DNA of 64,000 bases from Euglena gracilis (lineage: Eukaryota; Euglenida; Euglenophyceae; Euglenales). The translations under genes were made by a program, and so were the position numbers. Below, piece after piece: positions 53,973 to 64,000 of this stretch (its first letter is position 1; each line of letters begins with the position of its first letter). Under the pieces are notes generated by a model that saw only the letters and a list, made by a program, of their open reading frames with translations, was not told the DNA's origin and searched no databases. The stretch spans positions 14,066,947-14,130,946 of the forward strand of contig CP154957.1 of assembly GCA_039621445.1 (NCBI GenBank). Reading direction: 5' to 3'.

Positions 53973-54432
53973 CGTCCTGCAATATTTTCCGAGCCGTTAG
54001 CCCCTTACTCGAGGCATAACGGTTCTTGAACTGAGCCAATATGGTGGGGTAACTTAATTTAGGTCCATTCAGCCGATAGAGCCTGATTACCTCCTTTAAT
54101 CTGGGTCCTAAACATGCCTCAAAAACCTGCAGGTTTTGCAAATCAGAATACGGTTTGCCTGATGTCAACCTGTCCCAGTAAAGATTCCAATCTACTTCAA
54201 AATTTTGCCAGGAAATGCTATCCGATTCATCAAAATAGGGCTTAGCACCTCCCTGCAAAATTTCAAAAGCTACTGGGTCACCAATAAAAGCAAACCCCAA
54301 CCCGTGACCTCGGTTGGCTGCAGCCCCCCCTGTCCCGATGGGCCTAATCGAGAAAGCAGGGGCTGCAGAAACATGTGGGGGGACACACAATGACACAGAA
54401 GAAACCCCTGCCGTGTCTTGCATGTCCTCCAA
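53973..54432 (-). pseudogene. Element C gag, capsid N-part
   Basis: GLGFAFIGDPVAFEILQGGA, SISWQNFEVDWNLYWDRLTS (the W..F..DW..YW block also in element A gag), then LKEVIRLYRLNGPKLSYPTI. Ends at the small-element insertion. Confidence 0.75.
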
Positions 54433-54453
54433 AACAAATCCCCCCTCAATAAC

Positions 54454-57154
54454 TTAGGGAGGGGAAATGTTTAAAACTGCTGAATTATTATGAGAAATAA
54501 TCTGAACTGAAAAAACTGGGTCAGCACTGGGCACCGTGTTGGCCAGCGAGCTGGAAGGCTGCCTCAGGGGTGCTGCTGTGCAGCCGACAGCAGGCCCAGC
54601 CCCATTGGCAGCCCGTGAGCAGGCTTCGGCTGGCCTGCTGGCTGGCCAGGCTGCTTGGCTAGCTGGACGACGGACTTCTGTGCCATCTGCTGCCCAGGCT
54701 GTGGCAGCCCAACCGATTGCAGGGGCTGCTGGCTGCCCTGCCGCAGCCCCCACATATCAGAAATTATTTGCAAAACCCCTCTCGGTTCTGCAATGCGCCG
54801 ACTTTTCTGCAAATCTTGCAGCATTTTCTGCAACTCAAATGTGTTCCCCCCAACTTTTGCAAATCCCTGCCTCATTTCCTCCACCAGCCCACCAAAATTT
54901 TTCTCCTGGGAAAAAATCTGCTGATGAACACTCTGAAGATCCTGCTGACAATCCGTCAGCAGTTTTGGATTTCTAAGTGTCGTTACCCTACTTCATCTGA
55001 AATATTCTGGTGCAGTTTTTGAATACCCCCACCAAAACCATGGAGGGCTGTATTCATCACTGAATTTTATTCACCCAGCTGGCGAACATAATCAGCGAAC
55101 TGCTGGAGTTGCTGAGCCTGGCCCTGTACCGTACTACGCAGCGATACCAGGTCAGCCTGAACTTCAATGATTTTGGCAGCGACAACGGCCAGATCCTGGA
55201 GAGTTTCTGCCTCCCCCCCCTGAGCTGGCTGGGCGGCTTTAAAATTCTCAGCAAACCGCTGAAAATTTTCAAGCACGAGATCCTTAATTGGTAAGGCAGC
55301 CACCCGATTTTTGCACTTGCTTAAAAATTTCCTGTGGCAGGCTGTCCAAAATTCGTAAAAATTCCTGCCTCACGGCCAAAAACTGATCACGGCTCGAAGA
55401 AAACTGCAGCACCAATTTTTCCTCAAATTTTTTTCCAGCCCGACAAAAAGTTCAAGTGCCTGTGCGTCAATTTTTTGCACAAAAATTTGCACCTGGGCGT
55501 GACATTTTTTCTCAAAAAGTTCAAAATATGCAGGCAGTCAGCCCTGGCCGTTTCTTCGATTCGTGCAGCCATGTGCTCAACCGGTTGGTTGTCGACAACA
55601 GGGGGTTGTTGCTGCTGCTGCTGCTGCAGAACCCACTCTTCGTTGGCATTTTCCAAAGCCAAAACCCGAAAAGTCAGGTGCTGCACAGTCCACTGGAGGT
55701 CTCTGTTACTTTGTAAAAATTGCCCCCAGGGATCTTCAAATCCCTGATTTTGTGAACCCCCCTGGGGGTGGCTTCAGAACTTTCATACATTGGGGGTTGG
55801 ACCTCCTCCTCACCCCCCTCGATGAAAATATGAGGAGGCTGGGGGGCTGCAGCTGCTGCTGGCTGACCGTGATCAACCTCACAGTGCAGCCGTTTTTGCT
55901 GAACTTCATCACCACCTGGTGAGGAAGCTGGTGTTAGGGATCGTCGAGTTGAAGTGGAACTGGGCTGGTCCTTCGGGTTTTCCTCTGCCCCCTCCACTTC
56001 TGCTCTGACCCGTTCGCTGCTGTCCCAGTTATTGTTATTTAAGCCCAGCACATGTGCCTGTGCTTGCTTTTGAAAGAAAACTGGGGTAGGGTTACCACCC
56101 CCCTGCCCTGCCGAGGTACTTGCCGTTTCCTTCGCCAGCCCATCTACCTGGGATGGTTGGGAAAACTGCAAAAGTGCCACCGGCTCTTGGGCTGGTGTTG
56201 AAAAAACAGGTTGAGCTGGAGGCAAAGGTAATGCAAAAGCGGGTAACAATGGCAGATACCCTAAATTTTGCACCCATGAAAAGTCTGGGAGAGGTTGCAA
56301 CTCAGGCAGTAAAAAACCGTACCCCGTATTTTGCAAATGCAAGACCCCTTAAAAAGGCTCTGGAAAACACGGTTGGTTGGAAGTGACAACCTGGCCATCC
56401 CCACCCTGAAATTCCAACATCTGTCCCATATTTGTGGGGGTTCTGAGTTCAGCCAAGCTGGTTTCGGGTCCCAACTCCCTGTTCCCCGAAACTCCAATCG
56501 TCAAACTTGCCATCTGAGATTGGGCCATTGGCTGATGATCAAAGAAAACACTCTGAGCAGGGATTTCCAACCCAAAATTTCCGACTGAAGGCTGAAGGAA
56601 AAACCTCTGCTTACCATATTTCACACCCGTGCTTCCATGTCCCACGGCAGTACTGGGGTGAAGCGGAAACCCCCGCTCCGGGCCAGTTTCCGGCGTAGGA
56701 TCGTTTTTTGGCTCCTCGAGCCGACTTGTGTCAGAAATTTTTTCTCATTCTGGCCCCCCCCCCTGTGGCCTAAACTGGGCCATCATTTCCAAGGAGTAAC
56801 TTCCCTGGTGGACCCTCCCTGACCCCTGATGGGGGTTTCACTGGGATCTCCAAGGGGGGTGCCTTTGCGGTTTCAACCCCTCCCTGCTCAGCTGAACCAG
56901 TGAGAGCCAACACCCCCCCCCTGGGTGTCATTTCTCACAGTTTCTGGGCCAGAAAGGGGGTTTGGGGGTGAAATTTGGCCTGTGGTTGCCTGAGTTGAAG
57001 AGTCCCGCCCCTCTGCCCCTTTTCCCACAGATGAGGTGGGGGGAAGACCAACCTCACCTTCTTCAAATGATTGATTGCCTTCAATTTGTGAACCTTCCAC
57101 TTGCAAATGAAATTCCAAATTCAATACTTGACTGTAATTGAATGTAATTGCCAC
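54454..57154 (-). pseudogene. Element C gag N-terminal region, Gln-rich coiled coils
   Basis: Minus-strand frames with stops: heptad-like helices at 55303-55067 (LVLENFQRFAENFKAAQPAQ, QGQAQQLQQFADYVRQLGE), a Q-rich run at 55600-55630 (CAG repeats), MEEMRQGFAKVGGNTFELQK at 54884 onward, and Pro/Ser-rich parts upstream to 57154. Probably the multimerisation half of Gag. Compare the long coiled coil in element A. Confidence 0.5.
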
Positions 57155-57796
57155 AACAAGTGCAATGGTGAAACAGGTAAAGAGGAAAACCCTGTGAAAA
57201 GAAAATGATTTTGATGACCCTGATGGGCAGTTAAATTTAGGATTGAGTGCGCTGATTCCTAAGCGCTCTCAAAACCAAAATTCTTGCCCAATGCATCAAC
57301 ATCAACCAACCCAGGTCAAAATCAAGGTTTCCTCCCTTGATTTTGATAAATTATGCTGAATTTCATCATTTTTAGGTCTTGCAAATCCCTCCAAACACTC
57401 CAGAAACTCAGGCGCCAGTCTCAGAAAAATCTGTTCCAAGCGCTTGCAGGCGCTCTCACCAAATCCAACATGTTCCCTTAAAACCAAAGGAGAAACGCAG
57501 AAAAAGCTTAAAATATGCAAAATAGACCCAAAAACACCATTTGGGAATACCTAGCTTCACTCAATCTCTCTCATTGCACCACCAACCCATGGGCGCCTTA
57601 GCAGAGGGAATTTCAAGGAAAATCTTTAGAAAGCCTTAAAATTAGAGCTAAACCGCCCTTCAAAAGGCCTTCTAAGAGGAAAAACTCCGCCGCCCGGCGG
57701 TCGACCTCAAACGGTCGTCAACGCAAGCCAGAAAAGGTACCCCTCCCTCCGGTTCACCTTCACCAGACCACTCGGGCTTCGCACTTCGGTTGGGTG
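57155..57796. other. Spacer, possible 5' LTR/leader of element C
   Basis: No gene. The 5' LTR of element C should lie here, but I found no matching 3' copy because the other end of the element is truncated. Confidence 0.35.
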
Positions 57797-57915
57797 AGAT
57801 CCTGCTTGTTTATGCCGGCTGTTTGTTCATGGTGTGTTCTTTGGCGCGGTGCTTCTGACTGCTTTTTGTTGCCGGAGTTGGCGGATCCCAGTCCCACTTT
57901 GGAACACAAGCAATC

Positions 57916-58801
57916 GTGTCGACATCAATCACATCAATCACATCCGAGAGTTTGTCGTCCACAGACGAGAGCGTCTACAACGAAGCCTGGGGACGTCTGT
58001 TACTGGACCCCGGTGAAGTACGCGACTTGATGAAGACAACATCAATGGAGAAGCTTCAAGGCCTGCTGCAAGCCGGACAAGCGTGGAATGGTGGAGGATG
58101 GACTTCGACGAAATGCGCCAGAGCCACACGAAAACTCACGGGGATAGCATTGGTCAGCGCAAACGTCGTGGACTACCTGAACAGCTTCTTGTACACCCTC
58201 GTCTTGGTGGCCTACGTGGACATTGCCCTGGCGGAGTTATCGGACAAGTGTGCGGATGTTGCGGTCCATCTCTCCGACGTCTGGGCACAAGTACTCAACA
58301 GAGAAACTCCGTCGAGAACGCCCCCCCCTGCCGCGAGGAGCCCGGGCGCGGGCGACGCCATGGACACAGAGGAAGAAGGCGACGAGGCGGAAGAGGAGGA
58401 GCGGTTGCCTTGGGAGGCACCGTCTCTGCGGCTGCCAGTGGACCTGGCCCTCTGTGTCCGAAAGGCACAGCAAGGAGAGCGGCTAGACATGAGGCATGTC
58501 TTGACAGACGTACCAGTGTTTTCTGGAATGAAACAGAGGGCAGAAGACAACAGTCACCAAGCCGATGGCAATGATCACTGACAAATTTATGAAGGGAGTG
58601 CAACAACGTATGCTGAACGCCATGAGACTGCTGGCCACATTTCACCCCATTGTGCTGCAGCAGGAGGACACGTCTCATCACCAGCTGTGTCAACAACTGT
58701 TTTACTATTTGGCTGAAACCGAAGTGCAACTCCTGCGGGAGACAAAGCGCAGGAGCATCCCGGGAGCTGTGATGGAGTCCAGCAACGTTTTATTCACTTG
58801 A
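57916..58801 (+). pseudogene. DIRS-relative gag-like protein
   Basis: 57916-58581 (221 residues) has LLQAGQAWNGGGWTSTKCAR and TRKLTGIALV, matching DIRS copy 1 (GQKWTGAGWDTTRC), and an acidic stretch DTEEEGDEAEEEERLPWEAP. The second block 58565-58801 has VQQRMLNAMRLLATFHPIVL and ETKRRSIPG. The same two-block order as copy 1 supports the assignment. Confidence 0.7.
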
Positions 58802-59140
58802 GCAGATTTTCAGGGGGACAGAACGGTCCAGAACATCAATGGAGCAGGTAAAGCTCCCCTTACTCCCAAGCGCTCAAAGTCGTATTTTCCCATCCGCACA
58901 GGTTGGAGACATTGGAGAAGCAAAGGTGGCAAGGGCAGTCTGCCCCTCAACAGGAGCTATGGCAGCTCATACCCATATCCATGGCGGGGGAAGAGCCCGG
59001 GCAAAGGCAGAATCTATGGAATCAAACGTCGTGGACGTGGAGGAGCATCCATCTGGCCAGCCAGTCTCCAGGCAAGATCAACGGCCCTTGGTGGGACCCA
59101 AAGACAGCAGCCTTCTTATCACAAATGTCCCCTACAGCAC

Positions 59141-59890
59141 ATGATTCAGTGCAGGGAAAAACAGTGGGGGGACACCCCCATGCCCCAAAGACTTGTGAAA
59201 AGTCTGTCGTGGTGGAGAAAACATGGAAACCCTTTTCTCTTTCAAATTCTGCAAGAAGGCATTCCACCAGATTTCCCATTACCCCTAAACCTGTCAAAAA
59301 ACACAAGATCCTCTGGGACAGCAGAAATTGGTTTGGCGGACAGGATTTTGAGGGATTACGAGTCCTCAGGTGCAGTCAGAAAGCTACCTCCAGGAGCTGT
59401 GTCCAAGCACTTGGTGCCTTGGTTCATCATTTCAAGAATGGAAAAGGACACCATCAAACATCGTTTGATCACAAATTGCAAGGAGTTAAACACATTTTTC
59501 ACAGCCCCCCCATTCAAACTGACCACCCTGTCAGGGATCTTCCCATACCTGCAGCAGGGTTGGTGGGGGGGGGGGAAGTTGGACCTCAAGGATGCATACT
59601 TCCATCTTCCCCTTGACGCATTTCTTCAGAAATATTTACATGTGGGAGAAACGGTGGGAGAAACGGTGTGTGAATTTCAGTCAGCCAGTTTTAGAATCAG
59701 CAAATTACCGTTCCTGTTCATGCAATTTATGAAGCCTGTGGAAAAACTGTGGCACACAAGGGGCATCCTAGCCTTTGTATATCTCGACGATATACTGTTT
59801 TTGGCAAAATCCCCCCAGCTGGTACAAAAACACCTAAAGGCCATGATCCAGGACCTGCTGGCAGCAGGCTTCAAAAATCAACATCCCCAA
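59141..59890 (+). CDS. DIRS-relative reverse transcriptase
   Basis: ILRDYESSGAVRKLPPGAVS, HLVPWFIISRMEKDTIKHRL, ITNCKELNTFF, GKLDLKDAYFHLPLDAFLQK and FVYLDDILFLAKSPQLVQKH. Catalytic YLDD intact. A 12-bp tandem duplication (GTGGGAGAAACG twice, 59642-59665) inserts four residues ahead of CEFQSASF. Frame lost at ~59890. Confidence 0.85.
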
Positions 59891-59894
59891 AAGT

Positions 59895-60725
59895 GTGGTA
59901 CTCCCCAGTCAGGTGGTGCCCCACTTAGGAGCTGTGATAAACTTGGCAGAAGGAAAGCTTCAGGTCCCACTTCAAAAGCTAAAAACCCTGAGAAAGGAAA
60001 TCGGAAAAGTTTTGGTTGCAAGTCATCATCTAACTTGTCGAAAAATGGCTGCAATTCTGGGTCAAATTCGTTCCAATCTCACCCCTCTGCCCTTTTTAAG
60101 GGCATTCACCAATACTTTAAAGGAGTTTGTGGACTTGCATCAAAACCACAGCTGGGATCATCAGGTACCCATTACTCAGTCAGTAAAAGATCAAATCTTG
60201 TCTCTAAAACCCCTTCTGGCAGAAACCCACGGAAGACCCTTTTTGGTGAATCCCAACAGGGGTTTGTGTTCAGGCAGTTCAAAACAGGGGTGGGGGGGCC
60301 TGGACCTAAATTCTGGGCAAAAACTGCATAATTTTTGGAGAAGCAATCAAGGGTGGCACGCAAATTTAAAGGAGCTCTCAGCTGCAAAGGACACCATTTT
60401 GTCCTTAACAAACCCAGGGGAGTCAGTAGTCATTCAGGTGGACAATCAGGTAGCTGCAAGCTACCTCAGGAAGCAAGGGGGGAGGGTTCAAGCCCTGAAC
60501 GAAAGTATTCACCCCCTTTTACTATTGGCAGTGAAGCATCGAGTTCAAATTCGGGTTCAGTGTGTGCCAAGCCCGCAAATGCAGGCAGACATCTTATCCA
60601 GACGGGTCCAGGACCCTGGGGATTACACCCTAAATTATCGCCTTTTCCAAAAAATTATCTGCCACTTCAAAAAAGACGTTCAGCCAGCTGTGGACTGCTT
60701 TACTTCTTCTTGTTCGGGAATTTGA
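59895..60725 (+). CDS. DIRS-relative RT thumb and RNase H
   Basis: VPHLGAVINLAEGKLQVPLQ, LTCRKMAAILGQIRSNLTPL, then SGSSKQGWGGLDLNSGQKLH (RNase H), NLKELSAAKDTI, VVIQVDNQVAASYLRKQGG (Asp) and SPQMQADILSRRVQ. It stops after VQPAVDCFTSSCSG, exactly where copies 1 and 2 continue into the NPPW domain, so a deletion removed the NPPW domain and recombinase. Confidence 0.8.
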   Translation: MVLPSQVVPHLGAVINLAEGKLQVPLQKLKTLRKEIGKVLVASHHLTCRKMAAILGQIRSNLTPLPFLRAFTNTLKEFVDLHQNHSWDHQVPITQSVKDQILSLKPLLAETHGRPFLVNPNRGLCSGSSKQGWGGLDLNSGQKLHNFWRSNQGWHANLKELSAAKDTILSLTNPGESVVIQVDNQVAASYLRKQGGRVQALNESIHPLLLLAVKHRVQIRVQCVPSPQMQADILSRRVQDPGDYTLNYRLFQKIICHFKKDVQPAVDCFTSSCSGI

Positions 60726-61099
60726 ATTTGATTTCCTTTGGTGACTTCGTAGTCTTGAGTTGAGGTGTTCTCCTGTCTTCTGGGTGTCGAAGGAAATTTA
60801 GGAATCAGCCAACTCCGGCGAAAAAGTCACAAAGCGGCGACTCCTAACCCAACGTGTCACAATCAAACAACAGATCGCCGGCGAGCAAGGCATGGCCTCA
60901 CAACGGCAAAGTGCGGAGCCCGAGGTGTCCCCCCCCCCCGGGGGCAGCTTCCTCACACGCCTCATAGACACCACCCCCCCCCGCCCTTGTCCAATACCCG
61001 CCCAAAGGGTCCAGGCCAGGGTCCTCCAAAGGAAATTTGTTGACCCCCGCGGTCTTGTCCCACATCCGGGCCAGTGTTGGCAGGGATATGGACAAGGAC

Positions 61100-61430
61100 G
61101 GAGGGGGCAGGGTTCGATATAAGGAGAGGGGGGGGGGGTGGTCCGGACCCACCCTGCGGGCCAGTAGGGGGGGGGGGGGGGGGGGGGAAACCCCCCCACC
61201 TAAACAGTGGCGCGGTCAGGGTGACCGAAAAATTTTGATCCCCCAAAACGACCAAAAGTGCCATTTTGGGCACTTTTTGGGCAAAAATTGGCCAAAAATG
61301 CAAAATAATTTTCGGCGCGAAGCGCCGGAGGAAAAAATTGACCCTTTTTGGGGGGGGGTCCCGGGTGCCCCCCGAGGGTCGGTCCGGACCCCCCTTGCAG
61401 GTGTGTTTGGGTTTGGGTTTGCTTTGCCCT
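61100..61430. repeat. G-rich dispersed repeat
   Basis: Arms of poly-G (61161-61188) and GGGGGGGGTCCCGGG..GGTCCGGACCCCC flank a core with TGGGCACTTTTTGGGCAAAAA and the hairpin CGGCGCGAAGCGCCG. The core resembles 4850-4945 (GGGCACTTTTGTCCGTTTTGG.., CGGCCCGACGCGGG). Confidence 0.6.
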
Positions 61431-61573
61431 GCTGAAGCGCAGTGCCCACGGTCAGCAGACCCAGCATGAGTGCCAGGCCAGCTTCCGTGGGGCACACCCA
61501 GGGCTCGGGCACACTTGAACACCAGGGCAGGAGACCGTGACATTCAGCAGCTCAGCAGCCCCAGCAGACACAG

Positions 61574-61844
61574 ACTTGGACGGCCCCAGAAGACGTTCGG
61601 TTGGATGAACACCACAGACTTGTTGGACGGTCCCAAATGAAGGTCGGTTGGATGAACCCAACAAACTTGTTGGACGTCCCCAGATGAAGGTCGGTTGGAT
61701 GAACACCACAGACTTGTTGGACGGCCCCAGAAGACGTTCGGTTGGATGAACACCACAGACTTGATGGACGGCCCCAAGAGATGTACGGTTGGATGAACAC
61801 CACAGACTTGTTGGACGGCCTCAGATGAAGTTCGGTTGGATGAA
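61574..61844. repeat. Minisatellite, 47-bp unit, six copies
   Basis: Units start at 61574 (44 bp), 61618, 61665, 61712, 61759 and 61806 with core ACTTGTTGGACGG..GGTTGGATGAAC. The last unit is cut at 61844 by the end of DIRS copy 2. Confidence 0.9.
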
Positions 61845-63446
61845 TCGGACTCCGGTGAAGAATGATATAGGAGGAAGGGACAGCGAAGGCGGAGCACAAG
61901 ACAACAGTGAGGTCCTGCTCTTCTTTCCGGCTGTTGTTTGTGGTTTTTGGTGTTGGTTGTGGTGTTTCTTACTGCGATGAGATGTCGGAGTAGGCGGACT
62001 CGGAGACGGAGTCGGACTGCTCGGTGGCTCGCGGCGGCGGGTTGCTGGTCTGTCTGTGCGTGAACTGAAATTTCTTGGGGGGCGGGCCCTTACCGACTTT
62101 TTTGTTCTTTTCCGGGACGGGGGGGCGGGCTCACTGTTGTCTTGTGCTCCGCCTTCGCTGTCCCTTCCTCCTGGATCATTCTTCACCGGAGTCCGAGACA
62201 GCTCCGGCTCCGCACAAGACCCCAGTGAGGCTTTGTGCACCATTTTTTGGACAGCAACCCCCGCCTTTTTACCCGCTTCCAACCGCAAATAATGGGAAGA
62301 AAAGGCCTGCACTTTTTTCCATTTTCCAATCTGGCACACCTCCTCAGAGGACAAACCTGCCAGTTTATACATGTACACTACTGCCCCCCTGGTGGAGTGG
62401 GGGGCCCACTGGGGGGGTACCCCATGTTTATGCAACAATCGTTTCGTCAAACTCCCAATGGTTTTGGCACACAGAGGGGTAAAGAGGGGTTTTAGACTTA
62501 ACAACAGAGGCCCCCCTGGGGGGGCACAGTGTGATGTCAAACTGACATATTTTTTCATGTTGAACCAGGGGCAAATATTGGGACATGAAGGAATTTGGGG
62601 AATTTCCTCCCACTGAGTCTGTCTCCAACCCTTTCTTTGGACAAGGACAAAAACCTTGCCATCAACCTGGGACACTGTCCTGAAGGTTCTGCTCAAGTCC
62701 ACTGAACGATGCAAACAGATGAGTCTGAAACTTAAAATGACTTGGTCTCTCAGATCACTGAGGCACTCTGGGGGAGGTGCTGCTGCCAATTTCTGAAGTA
62801 ATGACTCAGGATTCCAAAATGAAGAATACCTGGGGGTGGATGTGTTCCATTTTCTTTTGTAGGGGGCCAACAGGGGTAAAAACCTTAACATGTGAAACCC
62901 AGGAAGCTGTACCACAGCACTATAGGCATTCCTGGCTTGAGCCACACTGAAGGTGAAAATTTTAATGATGCCAGAAGCGACTAATTCTGGGCTCATGGTG
63001 CCGAGGTCCATCTGGGACATGACCAAAACTCCCCACAGGAGTCTGAAGGCAGAATCATATCTTGCCAATGACATATTTTGACTTAAGAAATTGTCAACAT
63101 CTGAGGGGGGGATCTGTTGCTTCTGTAACAATTGCCTGACAATAAAATGCAGGCTAGGTGCCATCTTGGCTTTTTCATCGGCTGCCCGTGACAATTCTCG
63201 AAAATGTGGTGGCAAGAGAGAATTCTCAGGGCTGGTGTGTGTGGAATGTGAATTTTTATTAACAGGGGCCACCACACAGCTGAAACCCACAGGGGGCAAA
63301 TCAGAAGACATTTTAGACGTCTGTGTTCCTTTAATCTCAGGAGCCACTGGCTCAGGACAGACCAGGGGGGGTTTGCATAAACCTCTGAGAACATGTCCAG
63401 AGGGCAGTTCAAACTGTCTGTGGCCACTGCCTGAAAATGGCGCCAT
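61821..63446 (-). CDS. DIRS tyrosine recombinase, copy 2, intact frame
   Basis: A 541-residue open frame; about 33 C-terminal codons read through the 3' terminal repeat and into the minisatellite. Helical N-terminal domain (PSLHFIVRQLLQKQQIPPSD, DSAFRLLWGVLVMSQMDLGT), a candidate catalytic Arg in LHRSVDLSR, an HxxR box APHSTRGAVVYMYKLAG, then IGKWKKV and SSHYLR with the Trp and Tyr. It inserts circular element DNA by site-specific-type strand exchange. No frameshift seen, so this copy could supply recombinase. Confidence 0.85.
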   Translation of the reverse strand: MAPFSGSGHRQFELPSGHVLRGLCKPPLVCPEPVAPEIKGTQTSKMSSDLPPVGFSCVVAPVNKNSHSTHTSPENSLLPPHFRELSRAADEKAKMAPSLHFIVRQLLQKQQIPPSDVDNFLSQNMSLARYDSAFRLLWGVLVMSQMDLGTMSPELVASGIIKIFTFSVAQARNAYSAVVQLPGFHMLRFLPLLAPYKRKWNTSTPRYSSFWNPESLLQKLAAAPPPECLSDLRDQVILSFRLICLHRSVDLSRTFRTVSQVDGKVFVLVQRKGWRQTQWEEIPQIPSCPNICPWFNMKKYVSLTSHCAPPGGPLLLSLKPLFTPLCAKTIGSLTKRLLHKHGVPPQWAPHSTRGAVVYMYKLAGLSSEEVCQIGKWKKVQAFSSHYLRLEAGKKAGVAVQKMVHKASLGSCAEPELSRTPVKNDPGGRDSEGGAQDNSEPAPPSRKRTKKSVRARPPRNFSSRTDRPATRRREPPSSPTPSPSPPTPTSHRSKKHHNQHQKPQTTAGKKSRTSLLSCAPPSLSLPPISFFTGVRFIQPNFI

Positions 63447-64000
63447 CGACTCACAAACTGAGGAAATTTGTGATTCCCTGGTGATGCAAACATGTCCACA
63501 GTTTGGTTTATGAATTGCTGGAAAATGTGCATGACTTTTTGAAAATGAAAGGGTTTAAACTGTAATCCCCTGGGTCGAAGTGCCATCTGCTGATGGCATC
63601 GCTTTTCATGCTTTGGGAGGGGGCCCAGTGAACTTGGAGGGTGATGCCCATTTCCATACACCACTTGAGAAAGGGTCTGATGAGTTTGTTCAGGTGGGGT
63701 AGCCTGCCCCCCCCTTTGAGAAGATAGTAGTAGGTAACTTTGTTGTCCACTGTTAGGGACACTGTGTCCTTTTTCCTGGCCAAAGACCTTATAGTGGAGA
63801 TGGCTGTGATCAATTCTTTTACATTGATATGTAAATGAGAGTCTTTTCGCCAAACTTCTTGTAACTGGGTGCCAGCTTGTAGGTCCAGGCCTCCCCAACC
63901 AAAGGTTGAACTGTCTGACTCCAGGTGTCTGGTGGCTGGGCTTGGGAAGGGTCTCCCCCCCAGGTCTGCAGAATTTCCCTGACATCTTGCAGTTGAGTTT
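61845..64000 (-). mobile_element. DIRS-type retrotransposon, copy 2 (runs off the window)
   Basis: Collinear with copy 1: 3' inverted repeat 61845-61995, internal complementary region ~62137-62230, recombinase, NPPW domain and RNase H up to the window edge. Better preserved than copy 1, with a full-length recombinase frame and the RNase H Asp present. Confidence 0.9.
63083..63985 (-). pseudogene. DIRS RNase H and NPPW domain, copy 2
   Basis: RNase H segment DTVSLTVDNKVTYYYLLKGG and SQSMKSDAISRWHFDPGDYS (63813-63508), then TVDMFASPGNHKFPQFVSRW and SEVYANPPWSVLSQWLLRLK..CPLWVSAVWWPLL. A one-base change at ~63540 shifts the frame relative to the RNase H part. The upstream part lies outside the window. 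Confidence 0.8.

Larger units (their letters stand above)
46123..57154 (-). mobile_element. Ty3/gypsy element C carrying a cytosine-methyltransferase-like gene
   Basis: Minus-strand order: gag coiled-coil and capsid (57154-53973, then 51444-50700 after an insertion), zinc knuckle, methyltransferase-like domain (50264-49560), protease (49407-49078), RT (with an inverted core), RNase H, and integrase cut off after its first catalytic Asp at ~46123. LTRs not identified. Confidence 0.85.
57797..60932 (+). mobile_element. DIRS-type element lacking the tyrosine recombinase
   Basis: The 5' inverted terminal repeat (57797-57893) resembles that of DIRS copy 1 (GCCGGCTGTTTGTT..GCCGGAGTTGGCGGATC). The 3' repeat (60807-60932) is its inverted counterpart (CAGCCAACTCCGGCGAAAAAG..GATCGCCGGCGAGCAAGGC). 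Between them lie gag, RT and RNase H, ending abruptly inside the methyltransferase-like region. No recombinase and no internal complementary region. Different subfamily from copies 1 and 2. Confidence 0.8.

Noticed and set aside
1-64000. tRNA or rRNA genes
   Set aside because: I saw no cloverleaf with A/B boxes and no rRNA core sequence; a covariance-model scan would be needed to exclude degraded copies.

Overview
This is eukaryotic nuclear DNA that is poor in host genes and rich in retrotransposons. I see no bacterial operons, rRNA or tRNA. The left ~13 kb holds short GC-rich exon-like blocks with GT/AG-type borders, spread through long introns full of poly-G/poly-C runs and small inverted-repeat elements. 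The rest is retrotransposons nested in one another. A unicellular alga or other protist (chromerid or dinoflagellate-like) would fit, but the sequence does not settle the species.

Layout. (1) 1-13.4 kb: a hAT-type transposase remnant, about nine candidate host exons on the plus strand, a 1.36-kb foldback element containing a perfect palindrome with 152-bp arms, several poly-G-ended MITEs, and a cluster of short palindromes of the type ATTGCGCA..TGCGCAAT. (2) 15.07-19.62 kb, minus: a complete DIRS-type element (gag, RT, RNase H, NPPW methyltransferase-like domain, tyrosine recombinase) with inverted termini and an internal complementary region. (3) 20.1-45.05 kb, minus: Ty3/gypsy element B with a chromodomain, split inside its RT gene by (4) 22.70-42.11 kb, plus: a giant (19.4 kb) Ty3/gypsy chromovirus A. 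Element A has LTRs, a PBS, a PPT and a CATA target duplication. It carries a Dam-like (HPP) domain before RT and about 8 kb of extra ORFs after its chromodomain. (5) 46.1-57.2 kb, minus: Ty3/gypsy element C, whose gag is followed by a phage/algal-virus-type cytosine-C5 methyltransferase-like domain. Its RT core is inverted, and its gag is interrupted by (6) a 2.5-kb non-autonomous LTR element (51.45-53.97 kb) that carries an NPPW-domain gene. (7) 57.8-60.9 kb, plus: a DIRS relative that has lost its tyrosine recombinase. (8) 61.57-61.84 kb: a 47-bp minisatellite cut by (9) a second DIRS copy that runs off the right edge of the window.

Two themes stand out. First, methyltransferase-like domains occur in four different retroelement types here: C5-type in element C, and Dam/NPPW-type in the DIRS elements, in element A and in the small LTR element. 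Second, segments of ~210 and ~350 bp have been flipped inside the retroelements: once between the two LTRs of element A, and once in the RT of element C. Nearly all elements carry frameshifts or stops; the second DIRS copy is the best preserved.
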